From Aeromonas cavernicola (GTDB lineage Bacteria > Pseudomonadota > Gammaproteobacteria > Enterobacterales > Aeromonadaceae): 41,069 bases of DNA. Both the position numbers and the translations under genes were made by a program. The first letter of the stretch is position 1. Each line of letters starts with the position of its first letter. Shown one piece after another: positions 8,413 to 18,245 of this stretch. Where the stretch lies: positions 1 to 41,069 of the forward strand of contig NZ_PGGC01000079.1 of assembly GCF_002795305.1 (NCBI RefSeq), written 5' to 3'. The notes under the pieces were generated by a model, which ran no database searches, had not been told where the DNA came from, and saw only the letters and a program-made list of their open reading frames with translations.

Positions 8413-8472
8413 TTTAACAAACGCGTCAATTAGGATGATCGCAAGCTCGCGCCTATTACACGGGCGTTATGT
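8413..8472 (+). other. Integron attC site 3
   Basis: TTTAACA (8413-8419) and GTTATGT (8466-8472) form the outer cores. ACGCGT is partly complementary to ACGGGCGT, and AATTAGG pairs with CCTATT with one bulged T, the extrahelical base typical of attC. GCAAGCTCGC forms the apical part. The length is about 60 bp. The R' core is less canonical than in the two upstream sites. Confidence 0.72.
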
Positions 8473-8494
8473 TTTTTAGTGAGAGGTTGAGAAC

Positions 8495-8568
8495 CAAATC
8501 TGGGACACCCACCTTTTTGAGCAAGGCGCAGCATAGCCAGAGCCCAAAAGATGGGTGTCCAAGGTCTT
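8495..8568. repeat. 74-bp palindromic repeat, copy A (REP/MITE-like)
   Basis: The unit begins CAAATCTGGGACACCC and ends GGTGTCCAAGGTCTT. GGACACCCA and TGGGTGTCC (8552-8560) form inverted ends around a 40-nt core. It matches copy B at 71 of 74 positions and has the same orientation. Similar GGGACACCCA palindromes are known to me as dispersed elements in marine and aquatic gammaproteobacteria, but I cannot verify the family here. Confidence 0.8.
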
Positions 8569-8629
8569 TTAATAGCCTCATGACCGAAATGCGTTGAAAT
8601 GTGCATGAAGTACTGAAATCGAGGAAAAA

Positions 8630-9157
8630 ATGAAGAACCTGATACCTGTAGTTGCCAGTGCATTTTTGATAGCTGGTTGCCAATCCAACCCTTCCCAGAA
8701 CACACCTGCATCGGGAATTGAGTTCGCACATGACAAATTCAGCGTTCTCATGGTTTCGGTTGATGACACATTTGATTTTCCGAGAGGTAAGTTTTTCCGC
8801 TCCTCCTATGCTATCCAGGAAAAATTAACGGTCAAATTGCCTGGTGTTGTGGGCATCTATGCTGACTTCTTCGACCACTGCCTGAATAGCGGCAATAAAC
8901 CGCAGATTATCGATGGCGTCGCGCTAGTCTGCCGATCTGCTCAGGTCAATCTTTATGCCGTTATCGCTGTAGAGGCTGGCAGGACAGCGTGGCTGCAAGT
9001 CGTTGAACCGAGTGACATGAGTTTACAGATAAGTGCACAAGAGCTTGCTGACTATGCAATGAATAATTTTGCCAATTATGTTGAGGCTGATGTGAGCAGT
9101 ACCAAGCGGCTGCTTGGCACCAGCTCTCTTTACAAAAACGTTCCCGATTGGCCGTAA
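8630..9157 (+). CDS. Predicted lipoprotein of unknown function
   Basis: The 175-residue product has a short lipoprotein signal (MKNLIPVVASAFLIAGC) with a lipobox ending at C17, so it should be lipidated and exported. The mature part shows no motif I recognise; it contains two cysteines in CLNSGN and LVCRSA that could form a disulfide. A GAGG ribosome-binding site precedes the ATG. Two copies of a 74-bp palindromic repeat bracket the gene in direct orientation, and it follows the last clear attC, so it may be a fourth cassette or part of a repeat-flanked insertion. Confidence 0.72.
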   Translation: MKNLIPVVASAFLIAGCQSNPSQNTPASGIEFAHDKFSVLMVSVDDTFDFPRGKFFRSSYAIQEKLTVKLPGVVGIYADFFDHCLNSGNKPQIIDGVALVCRSAQVNLYAVIAVEAGRTAWLQVVEPSDMSLQISAQELADYAMNNFANYVEADVSSTKRLLGTSSLYKNVPDWP

Positions 9158-9171
9158 CAAAGTAACGGGCA

Positions 9172-9245
9172 CAAATCTGGGACACCCACCTTTCTGAGCA
9201 AGGCGCAGCATAGCCAGAACCCAAAGGATGGGTGTCCAAGGTCTT
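9172..9245. repeat. 74-bp palindromic repeat, copy B
   Basis: Direct copy of 8495-8568 with three substitutions. It lies 14 bp after the lipoprotein stop codon. It sits between AACGGGC (9164-9170) and GCCCGTT (9327-9333), which might be the arms of a fourth, repeat-invaded attC, though this is weak. Confidence 0.8.
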
Positions 9246-9361
9246 CTTGTTCATGGGCAAGTGTGAAGAACCTGTACTTTATCGCCTTGGTTGCGATTGG
9301 CAACCGCTGAAGCGCACCGGCCACTCGCCCGTTGATAGGTTCTCTCTATTTTGGCAATAGA

Positions 9362-9376
9362 TGAGAATAGTTTTCA
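9362..9376. promoter_or_regulatory. Candidate Fur box upstream of the DUF2061 gene
   Basis: TGAGAATAGTTTTCA matches 12 of 14 specified positions of the 7-1-7 Fur consensus (TGATAAT-N-ATTATCA). It lies about 55 bp before the start codon. This is a single-site match judged by eye. Confidence 0.4.
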
Positions 9377-9429
9377 TTTAATCTCATTTCGGCGGATACT
9401 CTCATCATCACCAGAGAGGAACCGCCATC

Positions 9430-9792
9430 ATGAAAAAGACCATCAGCTTTGCCATCCTGCACTTCGGTGTCGCCTTTACCGTGGCTTACCTGCTGACCGG
9501 TGAGCTGCTGATTGCCAGCCTGATCGCCCTGATCGAGCCAGCCGTCAACACGGTCGCCTTCTACTTTCATGATCTCGGCTGGCACAAATTCAAGCCTCGT
9601 CATAGCCTGCAAGCCAAAACATGTGGCTTTGCCGTGGTCCACTTCTCCGTCGCTTTCGGGGTTGCCTACCTGCTCAGCGGTGAGCTGCTCACCGGCGGGG
9701 TCATGGCGATGATCGAGCCTGCCATCAACACCGTGGTGTTCTTCTTCCACGAGCGGCTGTGGCGGGCCCGCCAAACGGTGGCTCTGGTGTGA
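9430..9792 (+). CDS. Membrane protein with two DUF2061 repeats
   Basis: The 120-residue protein is a tandem duplication. Each half carries the DUF2061 pattern: a hydrophobic helix with H and VAYLLTGELL, then IEPAVNT and a closing FHxxxW (residues 1-52 and 62-113). Four transmembrane stretches are expected, so it should sit in the inner membrane. The function of DUF2061 is unknown. An AGAGGAA ribosome-binding site lies just upstream, with a Fur-box-like sequence further up. It marks the return to core-like base composition after the accessory island. Confidence 0.82.
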   Translation: MKKTISFAILHFGVAFTVAYLLTGELLIASLIALIEPAVNTVAFYFHDLGWHKFKPRHSLQAKTCGFAVVHFSVAFGVAYLLSGELLTGGVMAMIEPAINTVVFFFHERLWRARQTVALV

Positions 9793-9920
9793 TGATTAGC
9801 TTGTGCATCGCACTATTACCTAGTGCATTGCATTAAGGGAGACAACCATCACAGCCCTCGATTGCCGCTCGTTGTCATGCTCAATGTCTATGGCAGAAGG
9901 CAAAGGAAAATAACGACGGC

Positions 9921-10391
9921 TTATGGATGCGGCTCACCAATCGGCGCCACAACCCACTTCAATAAGCGCTCCATCGCATGGGGAGAGACCCCCACCGAGA
10001 GGCCACGTTTACCACCACTGACCAAGATCTCGGTAAATTGCATGGCGGAGTCATCAAGCACGGTGGGCAACCCTTTTTTCTGCGCTAAGGGGCTGATCCC
10101 TCCCACCTTGTAACCGGTCAATTTTTCAGCATCCGCCGGCTTCATCATCTCCACCTTTTTGAGGCCTGTCGCTTTGGCTAACTGCTTCAAGTTACACAGA
10201 CCAGATGAGGGAACAATCGCCACTACGGCCTGTTTGTCGTGATACGCGATCAACGTTTTGAACACCTGCGTCAACGGCAAACCAAGCTGGGTCGCGGCGT
10301 GTTTCCCAAAATCATCGTGGGCGTCGCATGGGTAGGGATAGAGGGTGTACGGAATGTTAAGCTGCTTTAACAGATTAATAGCGGGGGTCAT
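9921..10391 (-). CDS. ybaK: YbaK/EbsC-type Cys-tRNA(Pro)/aminoacyl-tRNA deacylase
   Basis: The 156-residue product starts MTPAINLL as E. coli YbaK does (MTPAVKLL). It carries the family blocks VFKTLIAY, LKKVEMMKPADAEKLTGYKVGGISPL and VSGGKRGLSV. YbaK hydrolyses mischarged Cys-tRNA(Pro) in trans, protecting translation accuracy. The conserved Lys of the VFKTL motif is present. The frame is open a further 45 codons upstream, but that extension has no family match, so I start at 10391. It is transcribed in the same direction as lptG but about 190 bp downstream. Confidence 0.9.
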   Translation of the reverse strand: MTPAINLLKQLNIPYTLYPYPCDAHDDFGKHAATQLGLPLTQVFKTLIAYHDKQAVVAIVPSSGLCNLKQLAKATGLKKVEMMKPADAEKLTGYKVGGISPLAQKKGLPTVLDDSAMQFTEILVSGGKRGLSVGVSPHAMERLLKWVVAPIGEPHP

Positions 10392-10582
10392 CAGGGCGGC
10401 CATCCGTTGAATTGCACAAAAATCAGGGCAACCAGTCTGTGCTAACGCCATCGCAGATACAAGGCTGACTAGCAGACCAAACGGGCTCACGATGTGGCAC
10501 ATTTGGTCTTTTGAACGCGGGGACACTAGGTCAGTAGCGGGCAGCTTCAGATCATGGCCTGCACCCCATCACAGCGAGTGGG

Positions 10583-11653
10583 CTATTGCTTGCGATTGAG
10601 AATATAAAACGAGACGCCCCCAAACAGCAGGCTCGGTGCAATCGCAGCCAGGATCGGCGGCACCGCATAGACCAAGCTGATCGGGCCAAATACCCGATCG
10701 CTCACATAAACGGCGAAGCCAGTCATGATCCCCATCAGCATCCGCGCCCCCATACTGACCGAGCGCAACGGACCAAAAATAAAGGAAGAGGCAAGCAGGA
10801 TCATGGCGATCACAGAAAAAGGCGAGAGCAACTTACGCCACATCTCTAACTTGTAACGCCCAGCATCTTGTTTGTTCGCATCGAGATAACCAATGTAATC
10901 AAGCAGCCCAGCGACGGAGAGGTTCTCGGGATCAATACTCACCACCCCCAACTGTTTGGGGGTCAATTCAGAAGACCATGCCATCTGCGGGTGTTGTTCG
11001 CTCTGGATTTGGGTAGGGTCATCAAAACGAGTCACCGTCGCCGCTTTTAATTGCCAGTGATGTTGCTCAAAAACCCCCTCTTGCGCCTGCACCACATCGA
11101 TCAATTTGCGCTCAGGCGTAAAACGGTAGAGGGTGATCCCCGTTAAGGCACCATCGTTACGCACCCCATTGATGTTGACAAAGTTATTGCCATCACGCGC
11201 CCACACACCATAAGCAGATACAGTCAAACGTCCCTCAGACAGGGCGCCAGCCTTAATGTCATCGGCCATGCGTTTGGCTATTGGGGCGATATATTCCCCC
11301 ATCAATCCAACCACGATCATCAGTGGCACCGCGGTTTTGAGGGCGGCCATCACAATGCTGATTTTGGATCGCCCAGCGGCCTGCATCACCACCAACTCAG
11401 AGCTCGTCGCCAGCTGGCCCAGCCCGATTAACCCACCCAGCAGGGCAGCCAACGGAAAGAACAGCACCGCCTCCTTGGGCATAGAAAGCACCACATAATA
11501 GAGCGCGCTGAGCATGTCGTAGTTGCCATCCCCGACCGACTTGAGCTGCTCCACATATTTGATCAGCGCGGCCAGCCCCACCAAGGTGATTTCACACAGC
11601 AGGACCGACATAAAAATGACCCGACCGATATACCTATCGAGAATCCCAAACAT
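10583..11653 (-). CDS. lptG: LPS export ABC transporter permease LptG
   Basis: LptG is one of the two inner-membrane subunits of the LptB2FGC machine that extracts lipopolysaccharide and passes it to the periplasmic bridge. The 356-residue product begins MFGILDRYIGR as E. coli LptG does. It has three N-terminal transmembrane helices, a periplasmic beta-jellyroll (about residues 125-260) and three C-terminal helices containing SFIFGPLRSVSMGARM. GGAG lies 9 nt before the ATG at 11653. An upstream in-frame ATG would add 11 residues and is less likely. It follows lptF by about 100 nt in the same direction. Confidence 0.95.
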   Translation of the reverse strand: MFGILDRYIGRVIFMSVLLCEITLVGLAALIKYVEQLKSVGDGNYDMLSALYYVVLSMPKEAVLFFPLAALLGGLIGLGQLATSSELVVMQAAGRSKISIVMAALKTAVPLMIVVGLMGEYIAPIAKRMADDIKAGALSEGRLTVSAYGVWARDGNNFVNINGVRNDGALTGITLYRFTPERKLIDVVQAQEGVFEQHHWQLKAATVTRFDDPTQIQSEQHPQMAWSSELTPKQLGVVSIDPENLSVAGLLDYIGYLDANKQDAGRYKLEMWRKLLSPFSVIAMILLASSFIFGPLRSVSMGARMLMGIMTGFAVYVSDRVFGPISLVYAVPPILAAIAPSLLFGGVSFYILNRKQ

Positions 11654-11756
11654 CAGGAGAGACTCCAAACTTGCAATGTCATGCAAACGTTCCTCTGAAA
11701 TACCGTCGCGCCAGCGCCGTCACGCTGCGCTGGCGACCATCATCTAATGGCGAGCA

Positions 11757-12869
11757 TTAGGCCGATTTTTTATTAAAAAACAGCCCTTTCAGGCCATTCC
11801 ACCAACTTGTGCCCTGCATATTGAGGGGCAAACCGATCACCAAGATATAAGCCAGTGGCACCAAAAACATGCCAGGCCAGTAAGGTAAACGACCACTGTC
11901 AATAGCGGAGCGGGCTGCACTGAGCAGTAAGAAATAAGAGAGATAGAGCAAAATGGCTGGCAATAACTTGGCATAGCGCCCCTGACGCGGGTTAACGCGG
12001 GCTAGGGGCACTACCAAAAAGGTCAGCACGGGGATCGAGAGTGGCAATGAGATACGCCACTGCAGCTCGGCCATCAGACTATTATCTTGCGTCCCCAGCA
12101 ACTCCATAGTGGGCTTGGCCGCCGCCTTGCGACTGGAATACTCCAGCTCTTGCTGACGGATAACCAAGCCGTACTCTTTGAAATCGGAGATCTGGAACTG
12201 CTTACCGGAAAAGTCCCCTTCATAGCGGGAGCCATCTTTCAGCGTTAGCCACTGCAAGCCATTGTCATCGACACTCACCACCCCTTCACTGGCCACCACC
12301 ACGGAGGGCGATTTGCCCTCTTCAGCCCGCTGCAGGACAAAGATTTTTTGCAGTGCAGAGCCGTTATCGTTCAACTCTTGGATGTATGCGACTAATCGCC
12401 CTTTATCGAGCTCCATAAACCGACCCGCTTGGAGAAATGAGATCCCAGGATCGGCTTTAAATTTATCGATAACCTGATACTCACGCTCTTTCGCCTGCGG
12501 GGCGATCCAGCCGGTATTAAACGCCGCAACCGCTGCGGTCAACAACGCCAGCAACATGGCACTGCGCATCACAAAGCGATGGCTGAAACCCACCGCATGC
12601 ATCACCGTCATTTCACTTTCGGCATAGAGGCGCCCGTGAGCAAACAAGATGGCCAAAAAGAGACTAATTGGCAGCATCAACAAGGCCATGTTGGGCAGGT
12701 TAAGTAGCAGTAGCGTCGAAACAAGACGAGTTGGCACCTCACCGTCGGCGGCATCGCTGATGATTCGGATAAACTGTTGGCTGACAAAAATAAGCAGCAA
12801 TACAAATAACACTGCTAGCTGAGTTTTCAGGGTTTCCCTGAACAAATATCGGAAAACGATCACAGTCAT
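11757..12869 (-). CDS. lptF: LPS export ABC transporter permease LptF
   Basis: LptF pairs with LptG in the lipopolysaccharide exporter. The 370-residue product has the family start VIVFRYLFRETLKTQLAVLF, the cytoplasmic coupling segment LYAESEMTVMHAVGFS, a periplasmic domain (about 120-260) and the C-terminal VVPLARVNPRQGRYAKLLPA. The start is the ATG at 12869; a TTG two codons earlier is also in frame. It is divergent from pepA, the same arrangement as in E. coli (pepA / lptF-lptG). A 100-nt gap before lptG has no clear terminator, so the two are probably one operon. Confidence 0.95.
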   Translation of the reverse strand: MTVIVFRYLFRETLKTQLAVLFVLLLIFVSQQFIRIISDAADGEVPTRLVSTLLLLNLPNMALLMLPISLFLAILFAHGRLYAESEMTVMHAVGFSHRFVMRSAMLLALLTAAVAAFNTGWIAPQAKEREYQVIDKFKADPGISFLQAGRFMELDKGRLVAYIQELNDNGSALQKIFVLQRAEEGKSPSVVVASEGVVSVDDNGLQWLTLKDGSRYEGDFSGKQFQISDFKEYGLVIRQQELEYSSRKAAAKPTMELLGTQDNSLMAELQWRISLPLSIPVLTFLVVPLARVNPRQGRYAKLLPAILLYLSYFLLLSAARSAIDSGRLPYWPGMFLVPLAYILVIGLPLNMQGTSWWNGLKGLFFNKKSA

Positions 12870-13041
12870 TCCCAAGTAAACTTGTGTTTTTAGCCGAATG
12901 CTTGAAAAATAGGGCCGTGTGCTGGATTTTTACCAGTTTGAACTGCGGAGCCAGTGGCTGTTCGCTCCGCCTCTGATACCCCAACAAGCACCGCATTATT
13001 CAATAAAAGGTGCCTTTTGTCTTTAGGATGTAGGAGATTCC

Positions 13042-14550
13042 ATGGAGTTCAGTGTAAAGAGTGGCAGTCCTGAGAAGCAACGTAGCGCCTGCGTCGTGGT
13101 CGGCGTGTTTGAGCCTCGTCGTCTCTCACCGGTTGCCGAACAGCTGGACAAAATCAGCGATGGCTACATCAGTTCGCTGCTGCGCCGTGGTGACCTAGAA
13201 GGGAAACCAGGCCAAATGCTACTGCTCCACCAAGTACCCGGCGTGCTCAGTGAGCGGGTACTGCTGGTCGGTTGCGGTAAAGAGCGAGAGCTCGACGAAC
13301 GTCAGTACAAACAGATCATCAACAAGACCATCACCACCCTCAATGAAACCGGCTCCATGGAGGCGGTCTGCTTCCTCACCGAGCTGCACGTCAAGGGGCG
13401 GGATACCTACTGGAAGGTACGCCAAGCAGTAGAAGCCACCAAAGCAGGTCTTTATAGCTTCGATCAGTTCAAAACCAACAAAGCTGAGCCCCGTCGCCCG
13501 CTGCGCAAACTGGTCTTTAATGTCTCGACGCGCCGAGAACTGACCATAGGTGAAAAAGCCATCGCCCATGGCTTGGCGGTGGCTAAAGGGATGCGTATTT
13601 GCCGCGATGTGGCCAACATGCCGCCCAACGTCTGTAACCCTGCCTATCTTGCCTCTCAGGCGCGGCGGCTGGCTGACTCTTTTGACAACATCACCACCAA
13701 GGTGATTGGTGAGCAAGAGATGGCGGAACTTGGTATGAACGCTTATCTGGCAGTGGCCCGTGGCTCTGAAAACGAAGCCATGATGGCCATCATCGAATAC
13801 AAGGGCCACCCCGACGCCAAGCCGATTGTGCTGGTGGGTAAAGGGTTGACCTTCGATTCCGGTGGTATCTCGATCAAACCCGCTGACGGCATGGATGAGA
13901 TGAAGTACGACATGGGGGGCGCTGCCTCCGTGCTCGGCACCATGCACGCGCTGGCCCAGCTGCAACTGCCGCTCAACGTCATCGGGGTGCTGGCAGGTTG
14001 CGAGAATATGCCAGGTGGCAACGCCTATCGCCCAGGTGACATTCTCACCTCCATGTCTGGCCAGACCATCGAGGTGCTCAACACCGATGCAGAAGGTCGG
14101 CTGGTGCTGTGCGATGCGCTGACCTATGTGGATCGCTTCGAGCCAGAAACTGTCATCGACGTGGCGACCCTGACCGGGGCCTGCATCATTGCACTGGGTC
14201 ACCATACCTCGGGGCTGCTGGCTAATCACAATCCGCTAGCCCATGAGCTACTCAATGCCTCTGAGCAAGCCGGTGATCGCGCTTGGCGTCTGCCGCTGTT
14301 TGAAGAGTATCAGGAGCAGATCGACAGCCCGTTTGCCGACATGGCCAACATCGGCGGTCGACCTGCAGGCACCATTACCGCCGCTGCGTTTTTATCGCGC
14401 TTCACCAAGAAGTACAGCTGGGCCCACTTGGACATTGCGGGTACAGCGTGGAAAAGCGGTAAAGAGAAAGGCTCAACTGGTCGACCGGTGCCCTTGCTGA
14501 CCCAGTTTTTGCTAAACCGGGCTGGGGTGGATATCGAAGAGAAAGAGTAA
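13042..14550 (+). CDS. pepA: Leucyl aminopeptidase PepA
   Basis: This M17 dizinc aminopeptidase in E. coli also binds DNA as an accessory factor for XerCD recombination and for carAB control. Metal and catalytic residues are visible: K267 and D272 ([10 protein letters not shown]), K279, D290, and the NTDAEGRL motif with D349, E351 and R353. The length of 502 residues is almost that of E. coli PepA (503). TAGGAG lies 6 nt before the ATG. The downstream order pepA-holC-valS is conserved in gammaproteobacteria. Confidence 0.96.
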   Translation: MEFSVKSGSPEKQRSACVVVGVFEPRRLSPVAEQLDKISDGYISSLLRRGDLEGKPGQMLLLHQVPGVLSERVLLVGCGKERELDERQYKQIINKTITTLNETGSMEAVCFLTELHVKGRDTYWKVRQAVEATKAGLYSFDQFKTNKAEPRRPLRKLVFNVSTRRELTIGEKAIAHGLAVAKGMRICRDVANMPPNVCNPAYLASQARRLADSFDNITTKVIGEQEMAELGMNAYLAVARGSENEAMMAIIEYKGHPDAKPIVLVGKGLTFDSGGISIKPADGMDEMKYDMGGAASVLGTMHALAQLQLPLNVIGVLAGCENMPGGNAYRPGDILTSMSGQTIEVLNTDAEGRLVLCDALTYVDRFEPETVIDVATLTGACIIALGHHTSGLLANHNPLAHELLNASEQAGDRAWRLPLFEEYQEQIDSPFADMANIGGRPAGTITAAAFLSRFTKKYSWAHLDIAGTAWKSGKEKGSTGRPVPLLTQFLLNRAGVDIEEKE

Positions 14551-14559
14551 CGCTGTTGT

Positions 14560-14640
14560 CCCTTGTGGTATCAGCATCACAAGGGTTGGCATTACCCTGC
14601 ATCACAAGGAAGAGGCTCCCCTCTTCCTTATTTCATTGTT
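14560..14640 (+). terminator. Tandem hairpins after pepA
   Basis: A first stem, CCCTTGTG/CACAAGGG (14560-14567, 14578-14585), lacks a T tract. A second, stronger stem, AAGGAAGAGG/CCTCTTCCTT (14606-14615, 14620-14629), has a 4-nt loop and is followed by a T-rich tail. The second is the likely terminator. Confidence 0.7.
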
Positions 14641-14723
14641 AGATCAGTGAGTAGCGGGCCGCCACTGCCCCATCAGCTCAACAAGACAGTCACCCCATCG
14701 TTACCACAAACAGGATCAATTCG

Positions 14724-15179
14724 ATGAGCCACGTCACTTTTTACCTCATGAGTGAACCAGATGACCCACAGGCTGGTGCTGTCGAGCGGCTAGCCTGCCA
14801 ACTGGCGGCTGATTCATGGGGCGCAGGCCATCTCTACCTGTTGTGTGAGGATGAAGCTCAAGCTCTGCGCCTTGACGAGCTGTTATGGCAATTACCGCCG
14901 GATCGCTTCGTGCCGCACCAGCTACAAGGGGAAAGCGGTCAGGCACCAGTGGAGATTGGCTATCAACCGCCGACACGGCGCTATGCCCGTCTCATCAATC
15001 TGACCAAGCAGACGCCTTTGTTTGCAGGACACTTCCCTCAAGTGGTAGATTTCGTCCCCACTGATGAAACACAAAAGCAGCAAGCCCGCGAGCGCTACAA
15101 GCACTATCGCCAGGCAGGCCATACCCTCGAAATGAGGGATCAGCCCGTCCTTGCCGCACCGGATCCGGCGCAGCCATGA
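14724..15179 (+). CDS. holC: DNA polymerase III chi subunit HolC
   Basis: HolC (chi) binds SSB and, through psi, the clamp loader of the replicative polymerase. The 151-residue product has the typical start VTFYLMSEP, then [33 protein letters not shown] and the [22 protein letters not shown] block. It lies between pepA and valS as in E. coli. It stops 64 nt before valS, and no terminator intervenes, so valS is probably co-transcribed. The last ~20 residues are Pro/Ala-rich and diverge from the family. Confidence 0.93.
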   Translation: MSHVTFYLMSEPDDPQAGAVERLACQLAADSWGAGHLYLLCEDEAQALRLDELLWQLPPDRFVPHQLQGESGQAPVEIGYQPPTRRYARLINLTKQTPLFAGHFPQVVDFVPTDETQKQQARERYKHYRQAGHTLEMRDQPVLAAPDPAQP

Positions 15180-15243
15180 CTGCAACCAATTGATCCAGAA
15201 AGAATCAACACCAGACTCCATCCATCCAGATTACGGCGAAACC

Positions 15244-18108
15244 ATGGAAAAGACTTTTAATCACAACGCCATCGAACAGGCGCTCTATCAGCACTGGGAA
15301 GCCCAGGGTTACTTCAAGCCTCACGGCGACACCAGCAAAGACTCCTTCTGCATCATGATCCCGCCGCCGAATGTCACCGGCAGCCTGCACATGGGGCACG
15401 CCTTCCAGCAGACCCTTATGGACACCCTTATCCGCTACCACCGCATGCAGGGCAAGAACACCCTGTGGCAAGCAGGGACCGACCACGCCGGTATCGCCAC
15501 CCAGATGGTGGTAGAGCGCAAGATCGCCGCAGAAGAGGGCAAGACCCGTCACGACTACGGCCGTGATGCCTTCATCGACAAGATCTGGCAGTGGAAGGAA
15601 GAGTCTGGCGGCACCATCACCCGCCAGATGCGCCGTCTGGGCGACTCGGTGGATTGGGAGCGTGAGCGCTTCACCATGGATGAGGGTCTCTCCGCCGCCG
15701 TGCAGGAAGTGTTCGTCCGTCTCTACGAAGATGGCTTGATGTACCGCGGCAAGCGGCTGGTGAACTGGGATCCGAAACTCAACACCGCCATCTCCGATCT
15801 GGAAGTGGAAAACCGCGAGATCAAGGGCCACATGTGGCACCTTCGTTATCCACTGGCCAACGGTGCCAAGACCGCCGAAGGCAAGGATTACCTGATCGTC
15901 GCCACCACCCGTCCGGAGACCATGCTGGGCGATACCGCCGTGGCCGTGAACCCGGAAGACCCGCGCTACCAGGCGCTGATCGGCCAGCACATCCTGCTGC
16001 CGCTGGTGAACCGTCTGATCCCCATCGTTGCCGACGAACACGCCGACATGCAGAAGGGCACCGGTTGCGTGAAGATCACCCCGGCCCACGACTTCAACGA
16101 TAACGAAGTGGGCAAGCGCCACAGCCTGCCGATGATCAACATCTTCACCCTGGACGCCTTTGTCCGTGCCGAGGCCGAAGTAGTCGACAGCAACGGCAAC
16201 CCGAGCACCGCCTATGACGCCGCCCTGCCGGCCGAGTTCGCTGGTCTGGAGCGCTTCGCCGCCCGCAAAGCCATTGTGGCCAAGCTGGATGAGCTGGGCC
16301 TGCTGGCCGAGATCAAGGATCACGTACTGCAACAACCCTACGGCGATCGCGGTGGTGTGCCCATCGAGCCGATGCTGACCGACCAGTGGTACGTGCGCGT
16401 GGCGCCGATGGCCAAGACCGCCATCGAAGCGGTGGAAGATGGCCGCATCCAGTTCGTGCCCAAGCAGTACGAAAACATGTACTTCTCTTGGATGCGCGAC
16501 ATTCAGGACTGGTGTGTCTCCCGTCAGCTGTGGTGGGGTCACCGCATCCCGGCATGGTATGACGAGGCCGGCAATGTCTACGTTGGCCGTGACGAGGCGG
16601 AAGTGCGTGCCAAGCACAGCATTCCGGCCGTGACCGTACTGCGTCAGGACGAAGACGTGCTCGATACTTGGTTCAGCTCCGCCCTGTGGACTTTCTCCAC
16701 CTTGGGCTGGCCGAACAACACCGAAGCGCTCAAAACCTTCCACCCGACCGACGTGCTGATGAGCGGCTTCGACATCATCTTCTTCTGGATTGCCCGGATG
16801 ATCATGATGACCATGCACTTCATCAAAGACGAAAACGGCCAGCCGCAAGTCCCGTTCAAAACCGTCTACATCACTGGCCTTATCCGTGACGAAGAGGGCC
16901 AGAAAATGTCCAAGTCCAAGGGCAACGTGCTGGACCCGCTCGACATGATCGACGGCATCTCGCTGGACGATCTGCTGGAGAAGCGCACCGGCAACATGAT
17001 GCAGCCGCAGATGGCCGAGAAGATCGGTAAGCGTACCGCCAAGCAGTTCCCGGAAGGGATCGAGGCACACGGCACCGACGCCCTGCGCTTCACCCTGGCA
17101 GCGCTGGCCTCTACCGGACGTGACATCAACTGGGATATGAAGCGGCTGGACGGCTACAACAACTTCTGCAACAAGTTGTGGAACGCCTCCCGCTATGTGC
17201 TGATGAACACCGAAGATCAGGATTGTGGCTTCTCGTCGCAAGGTAAGGGCGGCGAGATGCAGTTCAGTCTGGCGGATCGCTGGATCCAGTCCCAGCTGCA
17301 AGTGGCCATCCGTGACTTCCGTACCGCGCTCGATACCTACCGCTTCGATATCGCCGCAGGCGTGTTGTACGAGTTTATCTGGAACCAGTTCTGTGACTGG
17401 TATCTGGAGCTGACCAAGCCGGTGCTGACCAAGGGTTCCGAGGCCGAGCAGCGCGCAGCCCGCCACACCCTCGTCAGTGTCCTTGAAGCCCTGCTGCGTC
17501 TAGCGCACCCGATCATCCCGTTCATCACCGAGACCATCTGGAAATCGGTCGCTCCGCTGGCTGGCGTGCACGCCGACACCATCATGCTGCAGGCATTCCC
17601 GGAGTTCGACGCCGCCAAGGTGGACGAAGCCGCGATGGCGGATAGTGAGTGGGTGAAAGAGTTCATCGTCAGCATCCGCAACATCCGCGCCGAGATGAAC
17701 GTGGCGCCGAGCGTGCCGCTCAACGTGCTGCTCCAGTGCGATGCCAAAGATACCCAGCGCGCCAATGACAACGAGGCCTTCCTCAAGTCGCTGGCCCGTC
17801 TGGACTCCATCCGCGTGCTGGCGGATGGTGAAACCGCCCCGCTGTCAGTGAAGAAGCTGATCGGTAGCTCAGAGCTACTGATCCCGATGGCCGGTCTCAT
17901 CGACAAGGACGCCGAACTGGCCCGTCTGGCCAAAGAGGTGGCCCGTCTGGTGGGTGAGTGCGGTCGCATCGAAGGCAAACTTGGCAACGACGCCTTCGTC
18001 GCCAAGGCGCCGGAAGCGGTCATCGCCAAAGAGCGCGAAAAGCTGGACGATTACCGTCTCCAGCTGACCAAGCTGGAAGCTCAGCAGGCCGAGATCGCCG
18101 CGCTGTAA
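15244..18108 (+). CDS. valS: Valine--tRNA ligase
   Basis: This class I aminoacyl-tRNA synthetase has 954 residues, against 951 in E. coli. The HIGH-type motif is HMGH (residues 49-52), and KMSKS is at 554-558. The editing (CP1) domain, with [22 protein letters not shown], lies between. The C-terminal coiled-coil arm (about 890-954) contains the usual [13 protein letters not shown]. An in-frame stretch runs 31 codons further upstream across the holC end, but MEKTF matches the family start, so I begin at 15244. Confidence 0.97.
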   Translation: MEKTFNHNAIEQALYQHWEAQGYFKPHGDTSKDSFCIMIPPPNVTGSLHMGHAFQQTLMDTLIRYHRMQGKNTLWQAGTDHAGIATQMVVERKIAAEEGKTRHDYGRDAFIDKIWQWKEESGGTITRQMRRLGDSVDWERERFTMDEGLSAAVQEVFVRLYEDGLMYRGKRLVNWDPKLNTAISDLEVENREIKGHMWHLRYPLANGAKTAEGKDYLIVATTRPETMLGDTAVAVNPEDPRYQALIGQHILLPLVNRLIPIVADEHADMQKGTGCVKITPAHDFNDNEVGKRHSLPMINIFTLDAFVRAEAEVVDSNGNPSTAYDAALPAEFAGLERFAARKAIVAKLDELGLLAEIKDHVLQQPYGDRGGVPIEPMLTDQWYVRVAPMAKTAIEAVEDGRIQFVPKQYENMYFSWMRDIQDWCVSRQLWWGHRIPAWYDEAGNVYVGRDEAEVRAKHSIPAVTVLRQDEDVLDTWFSSALWTFSTLGWPNNTEALKTFHPTDVLMSGFDIIFFWIARMIMMTMHFIKDENGQPQVPFKTVYITGLIRDEEGQKMSKSKGNVLDPLDMIDGISLDDLLEKRTGNMMQPQMAEKIGKRTAKQFPEGIEAHGTDALRFTLAALASTGRDINWDMKRLDGYNNFCNKLWNASRYVLMNTEDQDCGFSSQGKGGEMQFSLADRWIQSQLQVAIRDFRTALDTYRFDIAAGVLYEFIWNQFCDWYLELTKPVLTKGSEAEQRAARHTLVSVLEALLRLAHPIIPFITETIWKSVAPLAGVHADTIMLQAFPEFDAAKVDEAAMADSEWVKEFIVSIRNIRAEMNVAPSVPLNVLLQCDAKDTQRANDNEAFLKSLARLDSIRVLADGETAPLSVKKLIGSSELLIPMAGLIDKDAELARLAKEVARLVGECGRIEGKLGNDAFVAKAPEAVIAKEREKLDDYRLQLTKLEAQQAEIAAL

Positions 18109-18148
18109 GCCACTGCGCCCGTCATCAGCCGCGTTAAGCGGTGCAACG

Positions 18149-18176
18149 AACATGCCCCACCTTGGTGGGGCATGTT
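18149..18176. terminator. Terminator after valS
   Basis: AACATGCCCCACC (18149-18161) pairs perfectly with GGTGGGGCATGTT (18164-18176) across a 2-nt loop, a 13-bp stem. The tail is only weakly T-rich. It lies between convergent genes. Confidence 0.75.
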
Positions 18177-18245
18177 GTTAGACGCTAGATAGCGGGTGTA
18201 AGCGATCCCCTATCGCAAGGTTTCCATTGCACTCTGCCAATCCCC

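Noticed and set aside
8430-9324. Several minus-strand frames across the 74-bp repeats and the lipoprotein gene
   Set aside because: They share sequence only because they cross the two repeat copies and oppose a better-supported gene.
5240-9430. Integron integrase or transposase gene in the accessory block
   Set aside because: No frame with tyrosine-recombinase or transposase motifs is visible on either strand.
15205-17466. Very long open frame antisense to valS (about 750 codons)
   Set aside because: It mirrors the codon bias of valS on a GC-rich genome; no domain or ribosome-binding site supports it.
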